A DNA stretch of 64,000 bases, from assembly GCF_004136315.1 (NCBI RefSeq), contig NZ_CP029562.1, forward strand, positions 5,169,501 to 5,233,500, written 5' to 3'. The notes beneath the pieces were generated by a model. The model worked only from the letters and a program-made list of their open reading frames with translations, was not told where the DNA came from and did not search any database. Made by a program: the position numbers and the translations under genes. This document shows positions 34,331 through 42,941 of the stretch, in pieces (positions within the stretch are counted from its first letter, which is position 1; every line of letters begins with the position of its first letter). This DNA comes from Mesorhizobium sp. Pch-S. GTDB taxonomy: Bacteria; Pseudomonadota; Alphaproteobacteria; Rhizobiales; Rhizobiaceae.

Positions 34331-35905
34331 ATGAGCGAGAACGCGGCAGTCGATCAAGAAGCGGCGGGCGGCAGGCGAGGGCGCGGTGACCGCGGCGGCG
34401 CCGCGGCGCGACGTGCTGCGCGCACCGGTGGCGGACCTGGTCAGCAGCTCACCTATATCCGGCGCCAGATCAAGGTCTACGAAGTGCTGGACGAGGAAGG
34501 CCTGGCGCTGATCGAAAAGAACGCCGACACGGTGCTCGAAGAGACCGGTATCGAATTCCGCGATGACGCGGAGGCGCTTCAGTTGTGGAAGCAGGCCGGC
34601 GCCGATGTAAAAGGCGAACGTGTTCGCTTCCCGCGCGGACTCTGCCGCTCGCTGCTCAAGACCGCGCCGAAGCAATATATCCAGCATGCGCGCAATTCGG
34701 AGCGCTCGGTGCAGATCGGCGGGAATGCCACCGTTTTCGCACCGGTCTACGGGCCGCCCTTCGTGCGCGACCTCGACGGCAACCGTCGTTATGCGACGAT
34801 CGAGGATTTCCGCAACTTCGTGAAGCTCGCCTATATGGCCCCGTCGATCCACCATTCGGGCGGTACGGTGTGCGAGCCGGTCGACGTGCCGGTGAACAAG
34901 CGCCACCTCGACATGATCTATTCGCACATCAAATATTCGGACAAGCCGTTCATGGGCTCCGTGACCGCGCCGGAACGCGCGGAAGACACGGTTGCGATGG
35001 CCAAGCTGGTGTTCGGCGACGACTTTGTCGAGAACAACACGGTGCTGACCTCGCTGATCAATGCCAATTCGCCGATGGTCTTCGACGAGACGATGCTCGG
35101 CGCGCTGAAGGTTTACGCACGTCACAACCAGGCCTGCATCGTCACCCCGTTCATTCTGGCCGGCGCGATGAGCCCGGTGACCGTCGCCGGCACGCTGACG
35201 CAGGTTCTGGCCGAGGTGCTGGCCGGTGCTTCCTTCACCCAGCTGATCCGGCCTGGCGCCCCGGTTCTGTTCGGCACGTTCGCGTCGTCGATCTCGATGC
35301 AGTCGGGTGCGCCGACTTTCGGAACGCCGGAACCGTCGCTGGTTTCCTATGGAGCAGCTCAGCTTGCGCGCCGGCTTGGCCTGCCGTTCCGCACCGGCGG
35401 TTCGCTATGTGCTTCCAAGATCCCGGATGCGCAGGCAGCCTATGAAAGTGCCAACACGCTGAATTCGACCATCCTTGCCGGCACCAACTTCGTGCTGCAC
35501 TCGGCGGGCTGGCTCGAGGGCGGGCTGGCCTCCTGCTATGAGAAGTTCATGATGGATATCGACCAGCTCGGCATGCAGCAGAAATTTGCCGAGGGCGTCG
35601 ACCTGTCGGAGAACGGCCAGGCGATGGATGCCATCCGCCAGGTCGGTCCAGGCAGCCACTATCTCGGTTGCGACCATACCCAGGCCAATTTCCAGACCGC
35701 GTTCTATCGGTCTTCGATCGCGGACAACAATTCCTACGAGCAGTGGTTGGCCGAGGGCGAGAAAACTGCGCCGCAACGCGCCAACGAACTCGCCCGGCGT
35801 TGGCTGGAAAGCTACGAGGCGCCGGATCTCGATCAGGGCATCGATGAGGCGCTGCAGGCCTTCATCACCAAGAAGAAGGAGTCGATGCCCGACGCCTTCA
35901 CTTGA
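34331..35905 (+). CDS. Trimethylamine methyltransferase family protein (non-pyrrolysine MttB), paralogue 1
   Basis: A 524-residue protein. After an Arg/Gly-rich N-terminus (about 13-31) the MttB TIM barrel follows: YEVLDEEGLALIEKNADTVL, VFAPVYGPPFVRDLDG, SIHHSGGTVCEPVDVPVNKR, TSLINANSPMVFDETMLGAL, TPFILAGAMSPVTVAGTLTQ and LHSAGWLEGGLASCYEKFMM. No in-frame amber codon occurs, so this is the non-Pyl group, whose studied members demethylate glycine betaine, proline betaine, carnitine or butyrobetaine onto a corrinoid protein. It is divergent from the corrinoid protein. The start ATG 34331 follows AAGGAAG. The substrate is unknown; glycine betaine is plausible given the sarcosine and DMG genes. 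Confidence 0.9.
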   Translation: MSENAAVDQEAAGGRRGRGDRGGAAARRAARTGGGPGQQLTYIRRQIKVYEVLDEEGLALIEKNADTVLEETGIEFRDDAEALQLWKQAGADVKGERVRFPRGLCRSLLKTAPKQYIQHARNSERSVQIGGNATVFAPVYGPPFVRDLDGNRRYATIEDFRNFVKLAYMAPSIHHSGGTVCEPVDVPVNKRHLDMIYSHIKYSDKPFMGSVTAPERAEDTVAMAKLVFGDDFVENNTVLTSLINANSPMVFDETMLGALKVYARHNQACIVTPFILAGAMSPVTVAGTLTQVLAEVLAGASFTQLIRPGAPVLFGTFASSISMQSGAPTFGTPEPSLVSYGAAQLARRLGLPFRTGGSLCASKIPDAQAAYESANTLNSTILAGTNFVLHSAGWLEGGLASCYEKFMMDIDQLGMQQKFAEGVDLSENGQAMDAIRQVGPGSHYLGCDHTQANFQTAFYRSSIADNNSYEQWLAEGEKTAPQRANELARRWLESYEAPDLDQGIDEALQAFITKKKESMPDAFT

Positions 35906-36028
35906 AAGGAGCCCGATTCAGGCCGGGCTAAAGTGGCCAGCATCATTCACAAGGAGGTCTGGCGGAGCGCGTTTTCCGATCCGGGCAAGAAATGATGTTG
36001 GTCGGTTGTCAATGAAGGACGGGTCGCC

Positions 36029-36730
36029 ATGAGCAACCGTCGTCAGGCCAAAAATCGACAGCTGCAGACGATTTCGAACCAACTCGCCGCGCATGGGCTG
36101 ACCCTGCGCGGCGGTTTTGCGTTTGGTGATGAAGAGGCGGCGCCGTTAAGTCGGGAAGGCCGGCCGGCGAAGTCCGCTCTTCTGGTCGGGCAGGCTGGTG
36201 CGGCGCCCTGGCCGCACTTCATGAAATGGCGACAAAGGCAGCCGCGGGATCTGCCAAACCCGCTCGACACATGGTCACGGCAGATCATCGATGAGGTCGC
36301 CGCCCATTTAGGAGCGTCGGCGGTCTATCCGTCCGACAAACCCTACCAGCCATTCCAGCAATGGGCGATGCGGGCGGAGGGATTGAAGCCGTCGCCGCTC
36401 GGCATTCTCATGCATCCCGAATATGGCCTGTGGCACGCCTATCGTGGGGCATTGCTGTTTGCCGACGGGATTCCGATTCAAGGCGTTCGCAATCCGATTC
36501 ATCTTTGCGACCTATGTGTCGGAAAACCTTGCCTGAAATCCTGTCCGGTCGGAGCCCATTCCGAGGAGGGTTTTGCCTATGAGGCCTGTCTCGGGCATGT
36601 TCGGAGCGCCGATGGCGGGCCGTGCCGGAGCGGCGGTTGCCTGGACCGAAACGCCTGCCCCTATGGGGTAGACTATCGCTATCCCGCCGAGGTGCAGGCC
36701 TTTCATATGGCGAGCTTTGCCGATCTTTAG
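36029..36730 (+). CDS. 4Fe-4S ferredoxin-type protein (QueG-like C-terminal module)
   Basis: A 233-residue protein. The first 150 residues have no clear motif (WPHFMKWRQRQPRDLPNPLD; PYQPFQQWAMRAEGLKPSPL). Then come cysteine clusters, LCDLCVGKPCLKSCPVGAHS and GGPCRSGGCLDRNACPYGVD, enough for one or two 4Fe-4S clusters. The CxxC...CxxxCP pattern resembles epoxyqueuosine reductase (QueG) and reductive-dehalogenase-like proteins, some of which bind B12. It lies 123 bp downstream of mttB1 on the same strand, so it might supply electrons for corrinoid reactivation. That role is inferred. Confidence 0.7.
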   Translation: MSNRRQAKNRQLQTISNQLAAHGLTLRGGFAFGDEEAAPLSREGRPAKSALLVGQAGAAPWPHFMKWRQRQPRDLPNPLDTWSRQIIDEVAAHLGASAVYPSDKPYQPFQQWAMRAEGLKPSPLGILMHPEYGLWHAYRGALLFADGIPIQGVRNPIHLCDLCVGKPCLKSCPVGAHSEEGFAYEACLGHVRSADGGPCRSGGCLDRNACPYGVDYRYPAEVQAFHMASFADL

Positions 36731-36821
36731 TCGCTAGACTGAGCGGCAGGCTCCCGAAATCCGGCGCCAGGCCGATCTGGTCCAATCGTTTCGGTTGGCC
36801 GGTGGTTGACCTCGATCTGGT

Positions 36822-36868
36822 ATGTGGATACTCATCAAGTCATCCGATGACTTGATGAGTATCCACAT
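36822..36868. promoter_or_regulatory. 47-bp perfect palindrome over the gntR start codon
   Basis: Arms of 23 bp with one unpaired central base at 36845. The left arm starts ATGTGGATACTCATC and the right arm is its exact complement ending TATCCACAT. The right arm covers the ATGs at 36855 and 36867. As DNA it could be a GntR operator; as RNA it would fold into a long hairpin hiding the start codon. Confidence 0.85.
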
Positions 36869-37544
36869 GCAACCTGCCAGTCGCACCAATCTGACGGACA
36901 GCGCCGCTGAAAGCCTGCGCGCGGAAATCCTCGGCGGCCGCTGGTCGGTCGGAACCCGCATACCCAATGAAGCTACCTTGTCCGGCCAGCTTTCGGTCAG
37001 CCGGGGTACGGTACGGGAAGCCGTCCGCGCCCTGGTTTCGCAGGGCCTCCTCGAAACACGGCAGGGATCCGGAACCTATGTGCGCTCGGCTGTCGACCCG
37101 ACCGCGGCGTTGGTGCGGGTCAGGCGGGCCTGTCTGCGCGATCAATGGGAGGCGCGTACCGCGCTCGATGTGGAGGCCGCACGGCTGGCGGCCCTCCGGC
37201 ATGCACCTGCGGATATAGAAAGGCTCAACCGCCTGCTCGCGGAGCGCGGCACGGTCGCCGATGGAGGCCAGCACAACTTCGTCTGCCGCGACCTTGCTTT
37301 CCACAAGGCGATAGTTGCGATGTCGGGCAACCGCGCGATGGTGGAGCTCTACGACTTCTTCACCGCGGCGATTGCTGAAACCATCCAGGCAACGCTGGGG
37401 GGCGATCTGCCGGAGCCGGACGCTCCAATGCATGCGGAGATCGTCGACGCGATTGCCTCGGGCGATCCGGACCGAGCCGGAAACGCCGTTCGCGCTTTCA
37501 TGGCGCCCGTCCTTTCACAACTCGACCGGCATCTCGCGCAATGA
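36867..37544 (+). CDS. GntR (FadR subgroup) transcriptional regulator
   Basis: About 225 residues: an N-terminal GntR winged helix (SAAESLRAEILGGRWSVGTR, ATLSGQLSVSRGTVREAVRA, SQGLLETRQGSGTYV) and a C-terminal FCD helical ligand domain with the metal-site His residues (FVCRDLAFHKAIVAMSGN; MHAEIVDAI). It overlaps the MFS gene by 4 bp, so it most likely senses or controls that transporter. The start is uncertain: ATG 36867 or ATG 36855, both within the palindrome and without a ribosome site, so a leaderless or hairpin-controlled start is possible. Confidence 0.82.
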   Translation: MQPASRTNLTDSAAESLRAEILGGRWSVGTRIPNEATLSGQLSVSRGTVREAVRALVSQGLLETRQGSGTYVRSAVDPTAALVRVRRACLRDQWEARTALDVEAARLAALRHAPADIERLNRLLAERGTVADGGQHNFVCRDLAFHKAIVAMSGNRAMVELYDFFTAAIAETIQATLGGDLPEPDAPMHAEIVDAIASGDPDRAGNAVRAFMAPVLSQLDRHLAQ

Positions 37545-38842
37545 ACCAGACCTTTCGTCAAAACGATACGCAGGTTGCTGCGATGAATGGGATCGACGAT
37601 CAGCTTGTCGATGCCGAGGCCGACAGCCTGCCGCCGCCGCAAGCTCCGGTGCTTGCAAGTCAGGCGGCGCGCGTGCTGCTTGGCGCCAGCCTCGTGCTGA
37701 TCGCCTTCAACCTGCGTCCGCTGTTTTCTAGCCTCTCGGTGCTGCTGCCGGAGATGATGCAGGCGACGGGGCTGTCCAGTGCCGGCGCTTCGCTGCTGAC
37801 GACGTTGCCGGTGGTGTGTCTCGGCATCTTTGCCCCTTTTGCGCCCAGGCTGGCACAGCGCTACGGCGCCGAGCGCACGCTGCTCGGTGTGATGGCGTTG
37901 CTTGCGCTGGGTACGGCGCTGCGCGGCTTCGGGTCCGTGCCGATCCTGTTTGCCGCCACCTTTGTCGCGGGCGCTGCCATTGCGGTCGGCAATGTGCTGC
38001 TGCCCGGCCTGGTCAAGCGCGACTTCCCCGACAGCATGGCCTTGATGACGGGTCTCTACACCATGGCTTTATGCGCCGGCGCGGCTGCCGCATCAGGGCT
38101 GACGCTGCCGATAGAACACTACGTTGCGGGTTCCTGGTCGACCGCTCTTGCTGTCTGGGCGGTGCCGGCTTTCGCCGTGCTGTTGTTGTGGACACCGCAG
38201 GCATTCGCCAGTCGCCATCGTGCAAGCCATAGCGGTTTCCGTGTCACGGGGCTTTGGCGCGACCGCCTGGCTTGGCAGGTTACGCTGTTCATGGGCCTGC
38301 AGTCGGCACTGGCCTACAGCATCTTCGGCTGGCTGGCCCCGATCCTGCGCGAGCGCGGTTTCGACGCAACTGCGGCGGGCGCGATCGTCTCGGTGTCGGT
38401 GATGGCGCAGGTCGTCGCGTGCCTGGCGGTGCCGCCGATCGCGGTTCGCTGCCGCAACCAGAGCCTCGTCAATGTCGTTCTCGTCACCGTCGCAGTCATC
38501 GCACTGCTGGGTATCCTGTTTGCTCCGACGTCGATGACGCTGCCGCTGGCCATCGTGCAGGGGCTGGGGCAGGGCGGCCTGATCGCTGCCGCCATGACGA
38601 TGATCGTCCTGCGCTCACCTGACCCGCACGTGGCGTCGCATCTTTCCGGCATGGCGCAGGGTGTCGGTTATGTGCTGGCCGCGATCGGCCCGCTGCTGGT
38701 GGGATTGATCCATGGCTGGACAGGCAGTTTCGCCGCTTCCGCGATCCTTTTCACGGCTCTCGGCCTCGGGGTTGCCGTGATGGGGTTCGGAGCAGGCCGA
38801 GCGCTGCTGGTCGGCGCGCGCACGGTGCGCCTCGAGGGGTGA
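37541..38842 (+). CDS. CynX/NimT-type MFS transporter
   Basis: A 433-residue protein. A polar N-terminus of about 40 residues precedes 12 helices; the first reads VLLGASLVLIAFNLRPLFSS, the hallmark 'FNLRP' of the CynX/NimT (cyanate/2-nitroimidazole) group. Later marks are APRLAQRYGAERTLLG, LPGLVKRDFPDS and GLGQGGLIAAAMTMIVLRSP. It is translationally coupled to the GntR gene. The solute is unknown: cyanate, nitroimidazole export or another small organic anion. Confidence 0.88.
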   Translation: MNQTFRQNDTQVAAMNGIDDQLVDAEADSLPPPQAPVLASQAARVLLGASLVLIAFNLRPLFSSLSVLLPEMMQATGLSSAGASLLTTLPVVCLGIFAPFAPRLAQRYGAERTLLGVMALLALGTALRGFGSVPILFAATFVAGAAIAVGNVLLPGLVKRDFPDSMALMTGLYTMALCAGAAAASGLTLPIEHYVAGSWSTALAVWAVPAFAVLLLWTPQAFASRHRASHSGFRVTGLWRDRLAWQVTLFMGLQSALAYSIFGWLAPILRERGFDATAAGAIVSVSVMAQVVACLAVPPIAVRCRNQSLVNVVLVTVAVIALLGILFAPTSMTLPLAIVQGLGQGGLIAAAMTMIVLRSPDPHVASHLSGMAQGVGYVLAAIGPLLVGLIHGWTGSFAASAILFTALGLGVAVMGFGAGRALLVGARTVRLEG

Positions 38843-38908
38843 ACAATCCGGGTTGCCTGTCGCAATACCTGCGCTATCTATCCGCTCCTGTTCCGGACAT
38901 GGAGACTG

Positions 38909-39648
38909 ATGGTGGCATCAGCCAGCAAGCGCGACATCACGATCAAGACGCACGACGGCGTGGCGCGGGCTTCCGTGTTCCGAAACGGGCAGGTGAAAGC
39001 CGGCGTCATCCTCTACATGGACGCCTTCGGTCCACGTCCCGCGCTCCATGACATGGCAACGAGACTCGCAGGGCACGGCTATGCCGTGCTGTTGCCGGAT
39101 CTGTTCTACCGCAACACGCCCTATGGCCCGTTTGACGCCAAGACCGGTTTTGTCGAGGAAAAGAGCAAGGCCGCACTGACGCACTGGTTGGGGGCACGAC
39201 CCAGGAGATGACCGCACGCGACAGCGGCGCATTCATTGCGGCGCTTGAAGCCGAAGGCGTGCGGGGTCCCATTGGAGCGGTCGGCTACTGCATGGGCGGT
39301 GGGCGAGCCCTCAATGCGGCGGCAGCTCATCCTGACAAGATCGCCGCAGCCGCCAGTTTCCATGGCGGCCGGCTTGGAACGGACGCGCCCGACAGCCCCG
39401 CTTCGAATGCATCCAAAATCAAGGCGCGTGTCTATGTCGGCTCGGCCGGCGTCGACGGCAGCTTTCCGCCGGAGCAGTCGGCCCGACTGGCGCAGGCTTT
39501 GCGGCAAGCGGAAGTCGACCACGTCATCGAGAATTATGTCGGCATGCAGCACGGCTGGTGCGTGCCCGACCACAGCGTCTACGACGTCGTCGGTGCCGAA
39601 CGCCATTGGAAGCGGCTGATCAACTTCTTCGGCGAGACGTTGCGCTGA
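38909..39648 (+). pseudogene. Dienelactone hydrolase family protein, frameshifted near 39182
   Basis: Two frames make one alpha/beta hydrolase of about 246 residues. The first (38909-39211) has VASASKRDITIKTHDGVARA, GVILYMDAFGPRPALHDMAT and YAVLLPDLFYR. After KSKAALT it shifts; the family sequence continues in the second frame as LVGGTTQEMTARDSGAF, with the nucleophile motif GAVGYCMGGGRAL (Cys) and the His in GMQHGWCVPDH, to the stop at 39648. One base is missing near 39182, in a non-homopolymer context. It may be a true lesion or a sequence error. Confidence 0.8.
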
Positions 39649-39737
39649 TCGATCGGCGAAGCCGCCATTTTGAACGCACCTGGAAAAAATCTTCCCATCC
39701 GCCCAAGGATTGGCCAATAGGCGTCGTCCAACAGGCA

Positions 39738-40301
39738 ATGATGGCGATGATGCTGGACGACGAGGCATCCGACAGCGAGCTGATCGGACAAGCCCAGGAG
39801 GGAGACAGGGACGCGTTCGGCCGGCTGGTCGGGCGTCACTATGACTTTGTCTACCGCGTCGCCTATCGCTGGAGCGGCCGCAAGGCCGATGCCGAGGATG
39901 TCGCCCAGGACGTGTGCGTGCGGCTCGGTCGCGCGATCCGCGACTATCGCGGCGGCGGCGCCTTCACCACCTGGCTCTATGCCATGACCCTGAACGCCGC
40001 GCGTGACCTTGCCCGCAAGAGCGCGAGAGAGAGCGCAAAAGTGGAAGCGTATGGTGGCCATGCGCTGATCGTCGGACAGGCGCAGGTCGCCGAAGAGGAC
40101 GATCCGGTCGATGCACTCTGGGCGGCTGTGCGCCTCCTTCCCGACAAGCAGCGCGAGGCCGTCCTGCTGGTCTATGGCGAAGGGCTCAACCACGCGGCAG
40201 CAGCCGAAACGATGGCAATCTCGGAGGCGACGGTCTCGTGGCACATCCATGAAGCGAAGAAACGGCTGAAAATTCTGATGCGTTCAGCCGGGGAAGTTTG
40301 A
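39738..40301 (+). CDS. ECF-type RNA polymerase sigma factor
   Basis: A 187-residue protein with sigma region 2 (DAFGRLVGRHYDFVYRVAYR, RKADAEDVAQDVCVRLGRAI) and region 4 (LLPDKQREAVLLVYGEGLNH, ISEATVSWHIHEAKKRLKIL). It is followed at once by the vWA gene (2-bp gap; ribosome site in the sigma 3' end), whose N-terminal part looks like an anti-sigma region. Several nested ATGs (39738, 39741, 39747, 39750) leave the exact start open. Confidence 0.87.
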   Translation: MMAMMLDDEASDSELIGQAQEGDRDAFGRLVGRHYDFVYRVAYRWSGRKADAEDVAQDVCVRLGRAIRDYRGGGAFTTWLYAMTLNAARDLARKSARESAKVEAYGGHALIVGQAQVAEEDDPVDALWAAVRLLPDKQREAVLLVYGEGLNHAAAAETMAISEATVSWHIHEAKKRLKILMRSAGEV

Positions 40302-40303
40302 CC

Positions 40304-42367
40304 ATGGTCGATGACAACGAACTGATCAAGTTGCGCGATGCAGCACTGCCGGGCCCAAGTGCCGAGGCGCGCGCACGTGCGTTTTCTGCCGCCATGATGG
40401 CCTTTCACGAAAAAGATGAGGTGGCAGCCCAAGGAATGGCGGCAAGGCCGCGTCTCACTTCCCGAGCACTCACGCTCTGGAGAGAGATCATGCAGAAGAA
40501 GCTCATCGCCGCACCGACCATTGCCGGCCTCGTCGCGCTGCCGATCGCCGGCTACACGGCATTTCATCTGATGCAGGATGGCGGTCCGGCGCTCGATGCA
40601 GGCGGTTCCGTCACCGAAACGCTCGCCGACAAGCCGTCGCCGGCAAAACCGGACGCGCAGGCGCAGCCGCCAGTGGTTGCTGTGCCCTCGACAGAGGACA
40701 TCAAGCAAGAGGTTGCTCCCTTTGCCTCTGCAGCAAAATCCGAGGCTGCTGCACCTGCCGGCAATGTGCAGGCTGCTCCGCGCAAAGAGCTTGCGCGGAT
40801 GAAAAGCGCCGAAATGAAGCTCGCCGCGCCGCCGGCTGAAAGCGAAGCTGCCAATTCGGTGGCACGCAGCCCGGCGAGCACGACACTTATGGCCGAGCCG
40901 ACAATCGCACCCGCACCGATGCCTGCCGACACCCTGCAGCCAGCTGAGAAAAATCGCGACCGCATCCAGGATTTCAAGTCCAATCCGGTGCGCTCGGCAA
41001 AGGAGGATCCGGTCTCGACCTTCTCCATCGATGTCGATACCGCATCCTATTCCTTCGTGCGCCGCTCATTGAAGGACGGAGTGTTGCCGCAGCCCGACAC
41101 GGTGCGTGTCGAGGAGATGGTCAATTACTTCCCCTATGACTGGAAGGGCCCGAACGCGGCAGAAACGCCGTTCAACGCCACCGTCAGTGTCATGCCGGCG
41201 CCATGGAATGCCGAACACAAACTGATGCACGTCGCCATCAAGGGCTACGACATGCAGCCTGCGGTGCAGCCAAAGGCCAATCTGGTCTTTCTGATCGATG
41301 TCTCCGGTTCAATGGACGAGCCGGACAAGCTGCCGTTGCTGAAGTCTGCTTTCCGCCTGCTGGTCAACAAGCTCAAGGCCGACGATACGGTTTCCATCGT
41401 CACCTATGCGGGCAATGCCGGGACCGTGCTCGAACCAACCCAAGCGGGCGAGAAGGACAAGATCCTGCGGGCCATCGACAATCTGGCGCCGGGTGGTTCG
41501 ACGGCCGGTGAAGCTGGCATCCGCGAAGCCTACCGGCTGGCGCAGAAATCCTTCGTCAAGGGCGGCATCAACCGGGTCATGCTTGCCACCGACGGCGATT
41601 TCAATGTCGGCCAGACCGATGATGACGATCTCAAGCAGCTGATCGAGAAGCAGCGTGAGACCGGTGTTTTCCTTTCGGTTTTCGGTTTCGGCCGTGGCAA
41701 TCTCAATGACCAGATGATGCAGACCATCGCCCAGAACGGCAATGGCACCGCTGCCTATATCGACACGCTGGCCGAAGCCGAAAAGGTGCTGGTGGAAGGC
41801 GCATCCTCGACGCTGTTCCCGATTGCCAAGGATGTGAAGATCCAGGTCGAGTTCAATCCGGCCAAAGTCTCGGAGTACCGGCTGATCGGCTACGAGACGC
41901 GGGCACTCAACCGTGAGGACTTCAACAACGACCGTGTCGACGCAGGCGAGATCGGTTCAGGCCACTCGGTGACGGCGATCTATGAACTGACGCCGAAAGG
42001 CACCACGCAGCAGGTCGATGATCTGCGCTACGGCGCAGCAACGACCAGCAATGGCGGGGTTTCCAATGCGGAGGAATATGCCTTCGTGAAGATCCGCTAT
42101 AAATTGCCGGACGCAGACACGTCGAGGCTGATCACCACCCCGGTGACCGGGGCCAACGAAGTGCCGTCCTTCGATGCGGCCGGCGCCGACCAGCGTTTCT
42201 CGGTAGCCGTCGCGGCTTTCGGGCAGAAATTGCGCAACGAGGATGCGACCGCCAAATTCGGCTACGACCGCATCCAGGAGATCGCCAACGCGGCCCGCGG
42301 TGCTGATCCGTTCGGCTACCGGGCGGAATTCCTGTCCCTGGTGCGGCTGGCCGCGGCGATGAATTGA
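40304..42367 (+). CDS. vWA/DUF3520 (YfbK-like) membrane-anchored protein with anti-sigma-like N-terminus
   Basis: A 687-residue protein. Residues 1-60 are cytoplasmic and resemble a short anti-sigma segment (DDNELIKLRDAALPGPSAEA), then one TM helix (KKLIAAPTIAGLVALPIAGY), a Pro/Ala-rich periplasmic linker, a YfbK N-domain (STFSIDVDTASYSFVRRSLK; RVEEMVNYFPYDW) and a vWA domain with intact MIDAS (LVFLIDVSGSMDEPDKLPLL; LATDGDFNVGQTDDDDL). The C-terminal DUF3520 region includes AEEYAFVKIRYKLPD. ATG 40304 follows GGGGAAG; the TTG at 40298 is less likely. Paired with the ECF factor, it may sense an envelope signal. Confidence 0.85.
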   Translation: MVDDNELIKLRDAALPGPSAEARARAFSAAMMAFHEKDEVAAQGMAARPRLTSRALTLWREIMQKKLIAAPTIAGLVALPIAGYTAFHLMQDGGPALDAGGSVTETLADKPSPAKPDAQAQPPVVAVPSTEDIKQEVAPFASAAKSEAAAPAGNVQAAPRKELARMKSAEMKLAAPPAESEAANSVARSPASTTLMAEPTIAPAPMPADTLQPAEKNRDRIQDFKSNPVRSAKEDPVSTFSIDVDTASYSFVRRSLKDGVLPQPDTVRVEEMVNYFPYDWKGPNAAETPFNATVSVMPAPWNAEHKLMHVAIKGYDMQPAVQPKANLVFLIDVSGSMDEPDKLPLLKSAFRLLVNKLKADDTVSIVTYAGNAGTVLEPTQAGEKDKILRAIDNLAPGGSTAGEAGIREAYRLAQKSFVKGGINRVMLATDGDFNVGQTDDDDLKQLIEKQRETGVFLSVFGFGRGNLNDQMMQTIAQNGNGTAAYIDTLAEAEKVLVEGASSTLFPIAKDVKIQVEFNPAKVSEYRLIGYETRALNREDFNNDRVDAGEIGSGHSVTAIYELTPKGTTQQVDDLRYGAATTSNGGVSNAEEYAFVKIRYKLPDADTSRLITTPVTGANEVPSFDAAGADQRFSVAVAAFGQKLRNEDATAKFGYDRIQEIANAARGADPFGYRAEFLSLVRLAAAMN

Positions 42368-42410
42368 TTGTTTCTGGGCCAGGGGGAGAAGGCATTGCCT
42401 GAGCTGTCGA

Positions 42411-42443
42411 CGAGGGTTGCGGGCTTTTCCGCAACCCTCGTTG
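42411..42443 (+). terminator. Rho-independent terminator
   Basis: CGAGGGTTGCGG (42411-42422) pairs with CCGCAACCCTCG (42429-42440) around GCTTTT and is followed by TTG. It ends the sigma/vWA operon, 44 bp after its stop. Confidence 0.85.
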
Positions 42444-42571
42444 CATTCGGTCTCAGACCGGCATGACCAGTCCTTATTCGTCGATCGTTAAAATGCCGAA
42501 TAGTTTCGATACCGCACTGCAATGTAACGTCAGGTAAGGAGCTTTCGGGGACGCTCTTTAAGGGTTTGGAC

Positions 42572-42838
42572 GTGCGCATAGACGGGATTTCGACTTCGGT
42601 TCAGGTGGCGACGGCACAGGTTGCCGAACCGGGCAGGGTATCGCAAACGACGATCAGCAGAGATGTGGAGACCGCGCGCAAGACGGCGCTGTCTGCCCTG
42701 ACCAACGAGCGCTTTCGCGCGGCGCTGGAAAAACTCAGTGATCCGCGTGCACTGGAAACGATCGCACTGATGCGCAATGACGGGCCGTCAACCGATTTCG
42801 GCTCGGCGCAGGCACGCTACGCCGACAACAGCAACTAG
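42572..42838 (+). CDS. Small hypothetical protein (88 residues)
   Basis: Reads MRIDGISTSVQVATAQVAEP and continues TTISRDVETARKTALSALTN, a soluble helical protein ending ARYADNSN. AAGGG stands 7 bases before the GTG start. No family recognised. Its TAG stop is made by the CTAGAGC element that follows. Confidence 0.5.
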   Translation: MRIDGISTSVQVATAQVAEPGRVSQTTISRDVETARKTALSALTNERFRAALEKLSDPRALETIALMRNDGPSTDFGSAQARYADNSN

Positions 42839-42929
42839 AGCAGTTTACAATAACTGGAGCAGGTTTTTCCGCCCGGAATTTGTCTGAAACACAGCGTCGG
42901 AGCGTTTCCGGGAAAGACGGAAACGCTCC
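42835..42929. repeat. CTAGAGC-type palindromic intergenic element
   Basis: It begins CTAGAGC and ends in a strong hairpin GGAGCGTTTCCG/CGGAAACGCTCC (42899-42910, 42918-42929). The hairpin arm shares GAGCGTTTCC with the element at 26484. It separates convergent genes and can terminate both. Confidence 0.65.
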
Positions 42930-42941
42930 GGGAGCGACCGG

